This document shows positions 35,281 to 44,472 of a DNA stretch of 64,000 nt, piece by piece. The notes under the pieces are model-generated. The model had not been told where the DNA came from. It did no database searches and saw only the letters and a program-made list of their open reading frames with translations. Position 1 is the stretch's first letter. The number at the start of each line of letters is the position of its first letter. Origin of the DNA: Adhaeribacter pallidiroseus (lineage in GTDB: Bacteria; Bacteroidota; Bacteroidia; Cytophagales; Hymenobacteraceae); assembly GCF_003340495.1 (NCBI RefSeq), contig NZ_QASA01000001.1:1116001-1180000 (forward strand), in the 5' to 3' direction. Made by a program: the position numbers and the translations under genes.

Positions 35281-37014
35281 CTAATTTATGATTCGGCTTA
35301 TAGGGTAGCGCAAATGTGATTTTTCGTAGTAGGGCGAGTGGCGATAAATAAAATCTAATTGGGTTTGTGCGCTTTTAGCGGCTTCGGGATTTTGACTTAT
35401 ATATTCCTGCAATTGTTTTTTTAAATTTAAATCTTTTTGCAGTAGCTCAGCGGCAATATCCTCGAAAACGTAAGAAGAGAAATACTCTTTTGGCTGCAGG
35501 ATTTCATCAAAAAAGCCCCAATTAAAATAGGAATCTACGGCTTGGGGCTCCAACGTTTCTACCAGAAAACGGTTGGCGGTCTGGTTGGTGGTAATAATGT
35601 AGTCGCCGGCAAAATAATTTACACGTTGTTTTTCAGTACGTACCTGCACGCCCGAGTGCAGGTAATGGCCCTCGTACGGGCGGCTACTGGTTTTATAATC
35701 GGCGATGTAATATACTTCGGCCGTAAAGCTGGTATCGTGGCGCAGTGCACGCATTTTTACCCGGTTTAATCGTAAGCGGTCGATTACTTCTTCCCAAGCC
35801 TGCGGCACTGCATAAGCTACCGGTTTGGTAGTGGTTAGGGCTGGCCGATACGTATTGTAGTATGGTATTTTTTTAAGAAATGGAGCTTGGCGGTCGTAGT
35901 ACAAACGGCTCAGGCCGCTTACCTGGCTGGGTTTATGTTTGGCCGCATAGCCTAAAAAAGTAATGGAATCAAGGGCCGTAGTGTCTAACTGCCAGGTTAA
36001 GGCAAATTGTTTTTGGCTAAGTACTTCCTGGTCGGCTTTTTGGCGCGCCGCGGCAATCTTAGCCGCATCTTGTTGTACCAGCCGGATGAGAATATCCAGG
36101 AAAGCATACTGCGCCTGTACTCGGTTCGGGAAAGGTTTTAACATATGCGTTTCCGTTACAAAACCAATGGTATTAAACAAAGTAGTGTAACCGGTAGAAT
36201 AACGCGGTGTTTCTAAAAATCCAATCAGGCCCGTATCGGGCGTTTCGCCTTTACTATCCACGTAGGGGCACATCGGCAATTTTTGCTTTTGCATCTGCTG
36301 GTACAATTGCGGCAAAAGTTGGGAAGTTAGGTAATCGCGGAGCGGCGCCTGCAACTTGTCCTTCTGGGTGGCAATCAAAGTCATGGTATGCTGGTAATCA
36401 GCACCGTTGGAGGTATGGGTGTCCACGAAAACATCGGGTTGCCATTCCCGGAAAAGGACGGCAAAGGTTTGCGCGTTGCGCGAGGTAGCCTTAATGTAAT
36501 CGCGGTTGAGATCCAGGTTGCGCGCATTGCCCCGGAAACCGTAACTTTCCGGTCCGTTCTGGTTGGCCCGGCTATATTGGTTGCGGTTTAAAGAGCCATC
36601 TACGTTATAAATAGGAATAAATAAAACTACTACGTTTTTTAAATTTGCCCGAAGTTCTTTTTTTTGCAGGTAATCGCGCGCCAGCATCATACTGGCATCA
36701 ATGCCTTCGGGTTCACCCGGATGAATGCCGTTTTGAATCAGGAGTACCCTTTTATTTTTCCGCCGTACGGAAGCCGGATTATAATCTTTATCCAACGACA
36801 AAATGGCCAGGTGCAGCGGCTTCCCCGAATCGGTAGCTCCATATTCCACCAGTTTCAGTTCGTCGTAGGCATTATCTAATTGTTGGTAGTAACGAATGCA
36901 CTCCGGGTATGTGGCGGTTTTTTTACCGAAGCTTTTTTCGTAAGGGGTAAGCCAGTTGCCCGCGTTAGGCAGAAGAGTAATCTGCAGTAAAAGAGAAAGT
37001 ACCGTTAAAATCAT
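35281..37014 (-). CDS. Exported M14-family zinc carboxypeptidase
   Basis: A 577-residue protein with a short signal peptide (LTVLSLLLQITLLPNAG). The M14 catalytic domain has HPGEPEGIDASMM (zinc ligands His and Glu), the substrate-binding NARNLDLNRDY region and FVDTHTSNGADY with the third zinc ligand; ETHMLKPFPNR is the likely catalytic-Glu region. It should cleave C-terminal residues from peptides, or possibly cell-wall peptides, in the periplasm. The C-terminal 230 residues are an extra domain usual in this Bacteroidota subgroup. Single-gene unit. Confidence 0.9.
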   Translation of the reverse strand: MILTVLSLLLQITLLPNAGNWLTPYEKSFGKKTATYPECIRYYQQLDNAYDELKLVEYGATDSGKPLHLAILSLDKDYNPASVRRKNKRVLLIQNGIHPGEPEGIDASMMLARDYLQKKELRANLKNVVVLFIPIYNVDGSLNRNQYSRANQNGPESYGFRGNARNLDLNRDYIKATSRNAQTFAVLFREWQPDVFVDTHTSNGADYQHTMTLIATQKDKLQAPLRDYLTSQLLPQLYQQMQKQKLPMCPYVDSKGETPDTGLIGFLETPRYSTGYTTLFNTIGFVTETHMLKPFPNRVQAQYAFLDILIRLVQQDAAKIAAARQKADQEVLSQKQFALTWQLDTTALDSITFLGYAAKHKPSQVSGLSRLYYDRQAPFLKKIPYYNTYRPALTTTKPVAYAVPQAWEEVIDRLRLNRVKMRALRHDTSFTAEVYYIADYKTSSRPYEGHYLHSGVQVRTEKQRVNYFAGDYIITTNQTANRFLVETLEPQAVDSYFNWGFFDEILQPKEYFSSYVFEDIAAELLQKDLNLKKQLQEYISQNPEAAKSAQTQLDFIYRHSPYYEKSHLRYPISRIIN

Positions 37015-37382
37015 GCTGTTAGAAAATGCCGGTTAAATGTGGTAGCAATATTACGGATAAACAACAGGGAAAAGAATAAAAGACCAGTACCGATTTTACT
37101 CTAAAAAGATGGAAGCAGTTAGCAAAATGCTGTTAATGTATAAAAGTAATGCGCTACCAGCGTAGTTCAATTAAGACTTAAATATACTCCCCAAGCAAGC
37201 TTAAATGCGTATTTTACATTTACTTAGGCAAGGCTCTGCTAACTCATATAATTCACTTTAAATTTCCGCAGTCGCGGTAGATACGTTACAGAATTATAAA
37301 AATTTAAAAAAAGCGTAAAAGTAAAAATGCATCCACTCAACGAGCAGATGCATTTTATATATGGAGTAGGAGGTATTAAAAG
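37015..37382. other. Intergenic region upstream of M14 peptidase
   Basis: No gene is seen in 368 bases. The right end carries the terminator of the convergently read neighbour's operon partner at 37323-37356, and one copy of AAATTTAAAAAA (37300-37311). Confidence 0.5.
37323..37356 (-). terminator. Intrinsic terminator after the 37383-38417 gene
   Basis: Ten-base stem AAAATGCATC (37324-37333) and GATGCATTTT (37347-37356) with a 13-base loop; on the minus strand the stem ends in five T. Confidence 0.75.
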
Positions 37383-38417
37383 TTAAGCTGCCGCGCCCAT
37401 CTGCTGCCGACCACTCTCCGGAAAGAGCGGCGCAACATGCTGGTGTAAGCGAGCCTGTACAAAACCATGTTGCAAGTGAGTCGGCAGACTAGCCACTATT
37501 TCCTGGTACTTTTCGATACCCAGGGCTTGCGCCACGTAGCTTTCGTGTACCGCGTTCAAGTAACTTACAATGTTGAGCAACGATTCGTGAAATAATTTAA
37601 AATCAATATCTGCTTCTACAAACCGGTCAATTTCTTTGTTGCTCGACGAGATGCGTAAACGGCTGAGTAGATCAAAAATAGTAGTGTAACCTAAACGCCA
37701 GGTAATCTGATCCCAGTGTTGGGAACCCCACTTATCCAGTACTAAACCGGTTTTAGAACTCCGGATAGCCGTAGTAGGGTTGTTTTGTACTTGCTGACGG
37801 GTTGTAACCGCCTGCAGTTTACGCGTAGTCCGTAAAAACTGACCAATTTGAGCTTGTGCCTCAATGCCTTTTTCCGGAATATGCAAACTAGGTTTGTAGC
37901 CGGCCAAAGGCAAACGATGCACGCTAAAGTCGTAGTACGGGCCAGCGGCATAATACCCGATAGCTCTCGGATAGGCGTTCTTAACTACCAAACGGCCCGC
38001 TTCGCGACGCATTACGGTAGCGTTATTGGTTTTTACATCCAAAGTGTACAAGAAAGCCTGCAAGCCCGCAAAAATGGTATAATACGCCTGCGGGAAAGTC
38101 CAGTGCAAGGCATTGCGCAAGTAGTCTTCGTTGCCTAATTCAGCCGTAGCCCGCAAGGCATACTCCGTGCTCCAGCAACTCTGCAGCAGTTTGGTAATGG
38201 CTGCTAAATCTTTCTCGTTGAGCTGGGCACGGTGCTCCCGGAAGAAAGAAATATGCTGCAACCCCAAAGCATCATCGGTATGCTGAATATGGTAGTTGAT
38301 CGCAAAAAAATAATTCAGAAAAACCTGCGCCGGTATAGATTTGCGCCATACCTCATCTGGCTTTTTCGGCTCTTCCGAAAATAAAGGAATTACGTTTTCG
38401 TCCGTTAGCTTTTTCAT
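37383..38417 (-). CDS. Conserved protein of unknown function
   Basis: A 344-residue soluble, mainly helical protein with no signal peptide, membrane segment or known motif that I recognise. Visible conserved-looking stretches are ALHWTFPQAYYTIFAGLQAF and KNAYPRAIGYYAAGPYYDF. The central part is rich in aromatic residues; the end is HVAPLFPESGRQQMGAAA. The reading frame is clean and a terminator follows, so the gene is real. It stands alone, with over 500 bases upstream. A helical nucleotide- or RNA-related role cannot be excluded but nothing supports it. Confidence 0.8.
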   Translation of the reverse strand: MKKLTDENVIPLFSEEPKKPDEVWRKSIPAQVFLNYFFAINYHIQHTDDALGLQHISFFREHRAQLNEKDLAAITKLLQSCWSTEYALRATAELGNEDYLRNALHWTFPQAYYTIFAGLQAFLYTLDVKTNNATVMRREAGRLVVKNAYPRAIGYYAAGPYYDFSVHRLPLAGYKPSLHIPEKGIEAQAQIGQFLRTTRKLQAVTTRQQVQNNPTTAIRSSKTGLVLDKWGSQHWDQITWRLGYTTIFDLLSRLRISSSNKEIDRFVEADIDFKLFHESLLNIVSYLNAVHESYVAQALGIEKYQEIVASLPTHLQHGFVQARLHQHVAPLFPESGRQQMGAAA

Positions 38418-38952
38418 ATTGTAGTAACATAAAAGTACCCCTTTTTAGTTGCAAAATCAACCAGAATTGTTAGTTTTTTTAGTATTTTAAATAGTTGATT
38501 ATCAAGGATATAAGATTGATATTCAGAAAAATTTTAAAAAATTTTACAGGCTAAAAACAAACTTCTTGAAAACAGCTTAAAAATGCTAAAATGTTTAGCA
38601 AAGGATTTTTGCTGGTTACTCTATTGGGCTTTTTTTTCGTGTTTGAAACTGTTGGAAAAGGAGACTCTGAACAGCTTTTCGGAAAATAATTTAGCTACAA
38701 AAAAGTGAATATTTAAAAAACTGGGTTAAAGAACTTGTAACCATTAAGCGGGCTTTATCAACCTATTTTCTTTTTAAGGAGGAGAAGAGCTTACCCGAGA
38801 GGTAAAGCCTGCTGGCTCTGATTAGCAAATTTTTAAGCAGTAGCGTTGAAGAAATTTTTCCGTAATAGCCGCGCATCAATATTTTGAAATAGTAGAATTA
38901 ATAAGTATATAGCCTTTTTAATATGAATTTTTAAAATATTTAATATAATCTG
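38418..38952. other. Divergent intergenic region
   Basis: The 535 bases separate two divergent genes. They contain AT-rich palindromic runs near 38530 and no gene, terminator or recognisable -7 box. Confidence 0.5.
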
Positions 38953-40947
38953 ATGCGTTTGCACAAACAATTTCTGCTCACTCTGGCCTTTATAGGTTGC
39001 TTGGCTACGGTAAAAGCAGCTAATTCTCCCATCCACGTCTGGGAAATGCAGGAACTTCTGTTTACTGCAAAAAACACGTACCAAAATCCGTATACCGAGG
39101 TAGTTGTTTGGGTTGATTTAACGGGGCCCGGCTTTCAGAAACGTGTTTATGGTTTTTGGAACGGCGGCAATACTTTTCTGGTGCGATTAGTTGCTGTTCA
39201 GCCCGGAGCCTGGAGTTGGAAAAGCGGTTCGAATACCAATGATCCCGGCCTCAGCAAACAGGCCGGAGCTTTCACGGCAGTAAACTGGACCAACCAGGAA
39301 TTAAAAGAAAATCCTTTGCGGCGCGGCTTTTTGCGGGCATCGGCAAATGGCCATGCTTTAAATTATGCCGATGGTACGCCTTACTTCGCCATTGGCGATA
39401 CGTGGTTTTCGGCGGGAGCCCACCGGTTTAAATGGTACGACGATGAGGTAAAAAGACCTATTGGACCCAAAGCGGGCTTTAAAGATTATGTCCGGTACCG
39501 GAAAGCGCAGGGTTATAATTGGATTAATATGATTGCGGCTTTCCCAAACTGGAAAACCGATGATAGCTCGTTTCACATGGTTTTGCGCGACTCCGCCCGT
39601 ACTACCCTGCGTTCGGCCTGGCTCGAATTTGGCACCGGTAGCGCTAAAAACATGGATAACGAAGGCGGCCGACCATTCTTCTTCCCGGGTAAGGTGCCGG
39701 GCTACGAAAATTATTTCCCAGACATGGACCGGATTAACCCAGAATATTTTAAATACCTCGACCGCAAAATTGCTTACCTCAATGCGCATGGTTTTGTGCC
39801 TTTTATTGAAGCTTCGCGGCGTGATGCCAGTTTGTTGTGGTATAAATATTATAAATGGCCCGATTCATACTCCCGGTACTTGCAATATTTTTACTCTAGG
39901 TACCAGGCCTATAATACAGTACTGGCTCCGGTGCACCTGGATATTATTGATGGAACCGTGAGCCCCGGTGATTACATTCTGGCTGTAAAAGAGGTAGAAC
40001 AAAAATATGGGCCTTTGCCTTTCGGTAATTTATTATCGGCTAATGCTAATCCGTCGACCCTTGAAAATTGGGGCGAAGACTCCTGGGTAACCCTGCATCA
40101 GATTGGGAATATGCGCGAGCATAATAACTACTGGTACCTCACCGAAATCTATCATTTAAAAAATCCGAAGCCGGCTTTAAACGGCGAACCTTATTACTCG
40201 GGGTATAAAGATGCCCGGGGCGGGGCTATTGGCGTAAATTACACCCGGGGCGCTGATGGAGGCACGGATAAAGATAATGCTATTGTGCACTCGGGCGCGT
40301 ACGGCAGCTTTCTTTCGGGTGGTTTAGCCGGCCATGTTTACGGGGCTGAAGGCATTTGGGGCGGCGATATAGAGCCGGAAGCGCCTACACACATGTGGGA
40401 TGCCTTTAAATGGCCGTCGGGTGCTCAAATGAAACACCTGCGGACTTTTGCATTTTCCCTAGGTAATCGTTATCAGGATTTGGTACCCTTGGCCGATCTA
40501 GTTTCACCGAATAAAAACCACGATGTTTTAAGTTACGAAGGTTGGGCTTATTGCGCCCGTACGCCCGACAAAAGCAATTTTCTGGCTTTCTTTGAAAAAG
40601 GATGTCCGCAATCTGAAATTCGGGGTGCCCACCTGAACGGCATTTACGATGCCCAGTGGTTTAATCCTAGAAATGGCACTTGGTTAAATGTAGGTGCAGG
40701 CAGTATCATGTCCAGCAAAATCGGCATTATTAAGCTGCCGCCTTTACCTGACGCTAATGACTGGGGACTTAAATTAATTTACCAAGGGCCCCGGGATAAA
40801 AACGTAAAATATCAGGAATTTAAAAAAGAACCGCAAGATTCGTTTGCTATTAGTAAGGTGCTTCCTTACGTGCTAGCTGGGGTGGTTATAATAGTTTTGC
40901 TGGTTTTATTTACTGCATTTATAATTAATAGACGGCGTTCACGCTAG
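38953..40947 (+). CDS. Apiosidase-like glycoside hydrolase (DUF5060-DUF4038), membrane anchored
   Basis: A 664-residue exported protein with a signal peptide ending near VKAANS. Residues about 25-115 form a DUF5060-type domain (EMQELLFTAKNTYQNPY); residues about 120-540 form the DUF4038/apiosidase-like TIM barrel (ADGTPYFAIGDTWFSAGAHR, LNGEPYYSGYK, GAYGSFLSGGLAGHVYGAEG); then a small collagen-binding-like domain. A transmembrane helix near residues 635-655 and basic tail anchor it in the membrane. Enzymes of this group act on plant or microbial polysaccharide side chains; the exact sugar is unknown. Confidence 0.88.
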   Translation: MRLHKQFLLTLAFIGCLATVKAANSPIHVWEMQELLFTAKNTYQNPYTEVVVWVDLTGPGFQKRVYGFWNGGNTFLVRLVAVQPGAWSWKSGSNTNDPGLSKQAGAFTAVNWTNQELKENPLRRGFLRASANGHALNYADGTPYFAIGDTWFSAGAHRFKWYDDEVKRPIGPKAGFKDYVRYRKAQGYNWINMIAAFPNWKTDDSSFHMVLRDSARTTLRSAWLEFGTGSAKNMDNEGGRPFFFPGKVPGYENYFPDMDRINPEYFKYLDRKIAYLNAHGFVPFIEASRRDASLLWYKYYKWPDSYSRYLQYFYSRYQAYNTVLAPVHLDIIDGTVSPGDYILAVKEVEQKYGPLPFGNLLSANANPSTLENWGEDSWVTLHQIGNMREHNNYWYLTEIYHLKNPKPALNGEPYYSGYKDARGGAIGVNYTRGADGGTDKDNAIVHSGAYGSFLSGGLAGHVYGAEGIWGGDIEPEAPTHMWDAFKWPSGAQMKHLRTFAFSLGNRYQDLVPLADLVSPNKNHDVLSYEGWAYCARTPDKSNFLAFFEKGCPQSEIRGAHLNGIYDAQWFNPRNGTWLNVGAGSIMSSKIGIIKLPPLPDANDWGLKLIYQGPRDKNVKYQEFKKEPQDSFAISKVLPYVLAGVVIIVLLVLFTAFIINRRRSR

Positions 40948-41071
40948 TATAATTTTTTTTATTGATAAGTTACAAGCCCAAATAAAAAGGTTTTTTTAAA
41001 TTTTTTACAAGATAATGAAGTTGTTAGTAAGCTTCTCTTCCAGCGTAGGTTTCTCGCCAATTAGTTTTGGT

Positions 41072-41094
41072 AAAAGGTTTAAACCTTTTTTTTA
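41072..41094 (+). terminator. Probable terminator after the apiosidase-like gene
   Basis: Palindrome AAAAGGTTTAAACCTTTT (41072-41089) followed by further T; weak AT-rich stem. Confidence 0.5.
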
Positions 41095-41127
41095 ATCAAT
41101 AAAAGATTAGTTCAGCAGTAAAAAATA

Positions 41128-42162
41128 TTACTTGCTATAATGCTCATCTAGTATTTGCACAAATACAGCTGTATTATGCGACCAGGGAATGTGCCCACTT
41201 TCCGGAATAAAAATAATGGGTATAGTGGGGTAACGGCGCATCACGTATTTTTTACTTTTCCCGTAAATATCGCGAGCGCCGTACGCAATGGTTAACGGAT
41301 ACGGCGGAATAATTTTTTCGGGTAGTAATGGGTACTTCAGAATGGCTTTTACCGTTTGGTTAATGGCCTTAGCTTTGATGCAATCAGTGGCAAAATTTTC
41401 GGGGTGTACTTCTTTAAAACCCCGACTGAAATTACGTAAAGCTTGGCCATAAAATTTTTTATAAGCCATATCACTGCCCAGTAATCCTAAGGCAGATTGT
41501 GCCTGCATCGCCACCCATTCGGTATAGCTGCATTTTCTTTTATTGTAATCAGCAATTTCCAATACAGTATCTTTCCAATGAGAGCCGGTACCAGAAGCCG
41601 GACTGCACAGAAATAAACTTAGCAGCCGAGAAGCATATTCTTGCGCATAAACCTGCGCGTAAAGTCCGCCCCAGGAATGCCCAAATAAATGAAATAGGGT
41701 AAGTTTAAAGTAATTAGCCAAAGTGTTAATGTCAGCAATATAGCTCTCCAGCGAAAAATTGTTTGAAGCAGTAGGTGACCGGCGGGTGCCGCGTTGGTGA
41801 AACGTGATAACCTGGTAATTGGATAGCAGATAGTGCACTATAAAAGATAATCCTTCTGGTACACTGGGGCCACCGTGTAATAAAATAACGGTTTCTTTGC
41901 CCGGGTTCGGGTAAAATAAAGTAAATAAAGTTACATCCTTATTCTGAATTGAGAGTTCTGTTGGTCTTTTTTGTATAATCACGGGTATAGTAAAGCTAAG
42001 GATTAAATAAATTAATAACGCGTTCTGCTCTGGACAGAAAATAGCCTGAAAACTAAATACGAGTTTTAATAATTTGGGATTAAAAATTAAAAGATCCTGT
42101 TGGATTAAAGGTATATAGGATATTTTGTATAGAGGTATGTGCTTAAAACAATAAAATTTCAA
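41128..42162 (-). CDS. Alpha/beta hydrolase, proline-iminopeptidase-like
   Basis: The catalytic region shows oxyanion motif LLHGGPSVP, nucleophile GHSWGGLY, acid in YGARDIYG and His in ESGHIPW, the full triad of the S33/proline-iminopeptidase-like hydrolases. The annotated 344 residues include about 70 N-terminal residues that are AT-rich and unlike the family; the true start may be an internal codon such as the GTG before IIQKRPTELS. Single gene; substrate unknown. Confidence 0.82.
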   Translation of the reverse strand: MKFYCFKHIPLYKISYIPLIQQDLLIFNPKLLKLVFSFQAIFCPEQNALLIYLILSFTIPVIIQKRPTELSIQNKDVTLFTLFYPNPGKETVILLHGGPSVPEGLSFIVHYLLSNYQVITFHQRGTRRSPTASNNFSLESYIADINTLANYFKLTLFHLFGHSWGGLYAQVYAQEYASRLLSLFLCSPASGTGSHWKDTVLEIADYNKRKCSYTEWVAMQAQSALGLLGSDMAYKKFYGQALRNFSRGFKEVHPENFATDCIKAKAINQTVKAILKYPLLPEKIIPPYPLTIAYGARDIYGKSKKYVMRRYPTIPIIFIPESGHIPWSHNTAVFVQILDEHYSK

Positions 42163-42246
42163 AAATAACAGAGGCTCCCCGTTAACGAGCTTTCTTATTG
42201 GTAAAACTGGCTTTTTACTTGTTATCAGACTGTATAAAAACTTTAT

Positions 42247-42894
42247 ATGCGTAAACTTAAACTCTATTTGATTTGGTGCCTCGTAGTAGGTACGCTAGTT
42301 TCCTGTGATAAAAAAGATGACTCTGATCCGGCTCCGGCAGTGGCACAGGATTACCTGCCAACAACGGCCGGCTCTATTTGGACTTACGGGGGAAGTTCTC
42401 CGTATACTTTAAGGTCGACCGGGGTTACTAAAACCACAAACAATAAAATTTATTACGAGATGGAAACCCAACAAGGAACTTCGGTAAGCAAATCGTACGT
42501 ACTAAAAGAAAATGGAAGTTATACGGGTATTGGAATGGTACCGGGTATGGGTACCCTGGAAATGACAATACTAAAAGATAATGTTCCGGTTGGCCAAACT
42601 TGGGAGCAAACTACTACAACCAGCGGCGTAGGTACCAAATTTACCTATACCGTAGTAGAAAAGAATGTTACTAAAGCAGTAGAAGGTAAAACGTATAACA
42701 ATGTTATTCATGTGAAACTAACCTACGGCTATAACTTGGATGACGAGGATTTTGGCTTAGGAGAAGATTTCGACTTAGGTGATCTGGGAATGAATATAGA
42801 AGCACATTATTATTTTGCCAAAGGAGTGGGTTTAATATTATCTGATATGGGCCCATATGGGCAAGTTCCCTTGGTATCTTGTACGGTAAAGTAA
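42247..42894 (+). CDS. Lipoprotein of unknown function
   Basis: A 215-residue lipoprotein with signal WCLVVGTLVSCDKK (lipobox LVSC, Cys20) followed by an acidic linker. The mature part is predicted beta-rich (GSIWTYGGSSPYTLRSTG, KFTYTVVEKNVTK), as in Bacteroidota lipocalin- or DUF-type surface lipoproteins. It contains an acidic stretch DDEDFGLGEDFDLGDLG. No family recognised. Terminator follows. Confidence 0.8.
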   Translation: MRKLKLYLIWCLVVGTLVSCDKKDDSDPAPAVAQDYLPTTAGSIWTYGGSSPYTLRSTGVTKTTNNKIYYEMETQQGTSVSKSYVLKENGSYTGIGMVPGMGTLEMTILKDNVPVGQTWEQTTTTSGVGTKFTYTVVEKNVTKAVEGKTYNNVIHVKLTYGYNLDDEDFGLGEDFDLGDLGMNIEAHYYFAKGVGLILSDMGPYGQVPLVSCTVK

Positions 42895-42930
42895 AAAATT
42901 CAACAGCATCGTTTGTAATGGAAGCTTAAC

Positions 42931-42966
42931 AAAAAAGCAGCAGCCAGTAATGGAAGCTGCTTTTTT
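42931..42966. terminator. Bidirectional terminator
   Basis: Stem AAAAAAGCAGC (42931-42941) and GCTGCTTTTTT (42956-42966); A and T runs at both ends serve the lipoprotein gene on + and the DUF1801 gene on -. Confidence 0.8.
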
Positions 42967-43099
42967 ATTTATAAGTGTTTGGTTGGCTTACCAAAATTTT
43001 TGGTACGGTTGTGTAAAGTATTCAAATAACAAAAAAAACTTTGTTTAGCTGCAGTAGCTGATTTTTAAAATTTATGCAGCAACAACGAACCAATACTAA

Positions 43100-43528
43100 C
43101 TATTTATAAGAAAGCGGTTTTTGTTTTTTCATTAGGGCTGTTTGTTTTTTCAGAGCATCTCTTTCTTCGTTTTCCCGCATTTTGAATTGTACAATTTTTT
43201 GAATCAGGGAGCTTGGCAAGGGCTTATGGGCGGTAAAATGAATTGTAGTGCCCGAAGTTTTAAAATGCAGCAGTTCTTCCGTGAAAATTTTAAAAATTTG
43301 TTTATTCGTTACAAACAAGGAGCAATGATTTTTAAAGCCGGCAAAATAAACAAGTGGTCCTAAGTAGTTATACCCCGGAATTTGATAGCTAATAACTTCT
43401 TTAGCCTGGGGAGCCGTAGCCCGGATGGTCTGCCGCACTTGTTCCAGAACGGCTTGTACCTCTTCCGAAAATCCCTGAAAGTATTCATCTACGTTTTGAG
43501 CAGTTTTAGAACGATCTGTCTCTTTCAT
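43100..43528 (-). CDS. DUF1801 (YdhG-like) protein
   Basis: A 142-residue DUF1801 protein: AQNVDEYFQGFSEEVQAVLE at the start, KEVISYQIPGYNYLGPLVYF in the centre and LIQKIVQFKMRENEERD at the end. The fold is that of YdhG-like proteins, related to frataxin-like iron-binding folds, but a function is not settled. Basic tail KKQTALMKKQKPLSYK. Single gene. Confidence 0.88.
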   Translation of the reverse strand: MKETDRSKTAQNVDEYFQGFSEEVQAVLEQVRQTIRATAPQAKEVISYQIPGYNYLGPLVYFAGFKNHCSLFVTNKQIFKIFTEELLHFKTSGTTIHFTAHKPLPSSLIQKIVQFKMRENEERDALKKQTALMKKQKPLSYK

Positions 43529-43676
43529 GGTAGTAAGATTTTAGAGTGGTTACCGGCTTACCGCTGCTTTTAAGCAATGCTTCCCTAAATTAATTGGTAA
43601 TGCTAATTTGAGCATTTCCTGTAGCTGGCAACTTTTTTGTGTCCTATTTTTAATTTTAAATCAGGCGCCGCCTAGT

Positions 43677-44186
43677 TTATTGTACTTCCAAAGTTTCTGC
43701 TTCGTAGGCTTGCTTTAAGGTAGGTATGTCAATCTTTTTCATTTTCAGCATAGCTTGCATGACCCGGTTAGCTTTTGCTCGATCCGGATCTCCTAAGAGT
43801 TTTGACAATACTGGCGGAACAATTTGCCACGATAAGCCAAATTTATCTTTTAGCCAGCCGCAACGGCCTTCTTCGCCTCCCGCCGAGAGTTTCTCCCACA
43901 GATCATCAATTTCTTCCTGAGTTTCGCAATTTATCACAAACGAAATAGCCTCCGTAAATTTATAAAGGGGCCCTCCGTTTAAAGCCACAAATTCTTGCCC
44001 ATTTAATGAGAACGAGGCAGTCATAACGGTGCCTTTAGGTCCGGGGCCGCCTTCGCCATAACGAGATACACTGTTGATCCGGGAATTTTTAAAAATAGAA
44101 GTATAATGCTGCATTGCTTCTTCGGCCTGGTTGTCGAACCATAAAAAGGGGGTAATTTTTTGCGTGCTCTCTGGTGTATTTTCCAT
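43677..44186 (-). CDS. VOC-superfamily protein, PhnB-like
   Basis: A 169-residue glyoxalase-fold protein starting at MENTPEST, chosen because an AAGAAG ribosome-binding sequence precedes it; a start nine codons upstream is possible. Family features: ITPFLWFDNQAEEAMQHYTS, SFSLNGQEFVALNGGP, and GRCGWLKDKFGLSWQIVPP. PhnB-like proteins of this kind are widespread and usually of unknown substrate. Confidence 0.9.
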   Translation of the reverse strand: MENTPESTQKITPFLWFDNQAEEAMQHYTSIFKNSRINSVSRYGEGGPGPKGTVMTASFSLNGQEFVALNGGPLYKFTEAISFVINCETQEEIDDLWEKLSAGGEEGRCGWLKDKFGLSWQIVPPVLSKLLGDPDRAKANRVMQAMLKMKKIDIPTLKQAYEAETLEVQ

Positions 44187-44472
44187 AATATTCTTCTTTA
44201 AAGGTTTATACAAAGTTGAAAAAATTACCCCAAATCAGGAGGGTACAAAACGACAATAATCGGGGGATTTGCGGCATAATTCCAGCGCTTTAATTACCCT
44301 CTACTTAATCGAAATATAAAAGAATAAACCAGAATAATGAAGGCCAGAATAATCAGGATACTAGTTAAAAATAAACAATTCCGAAAGTTATAATTCCAGA
44401 GTTTTAATTGCTTGTTGTTTTACGCTTTTAATTTTAGTTAATTATAAGCGTATACTGCAAAAAGCTGTAATT

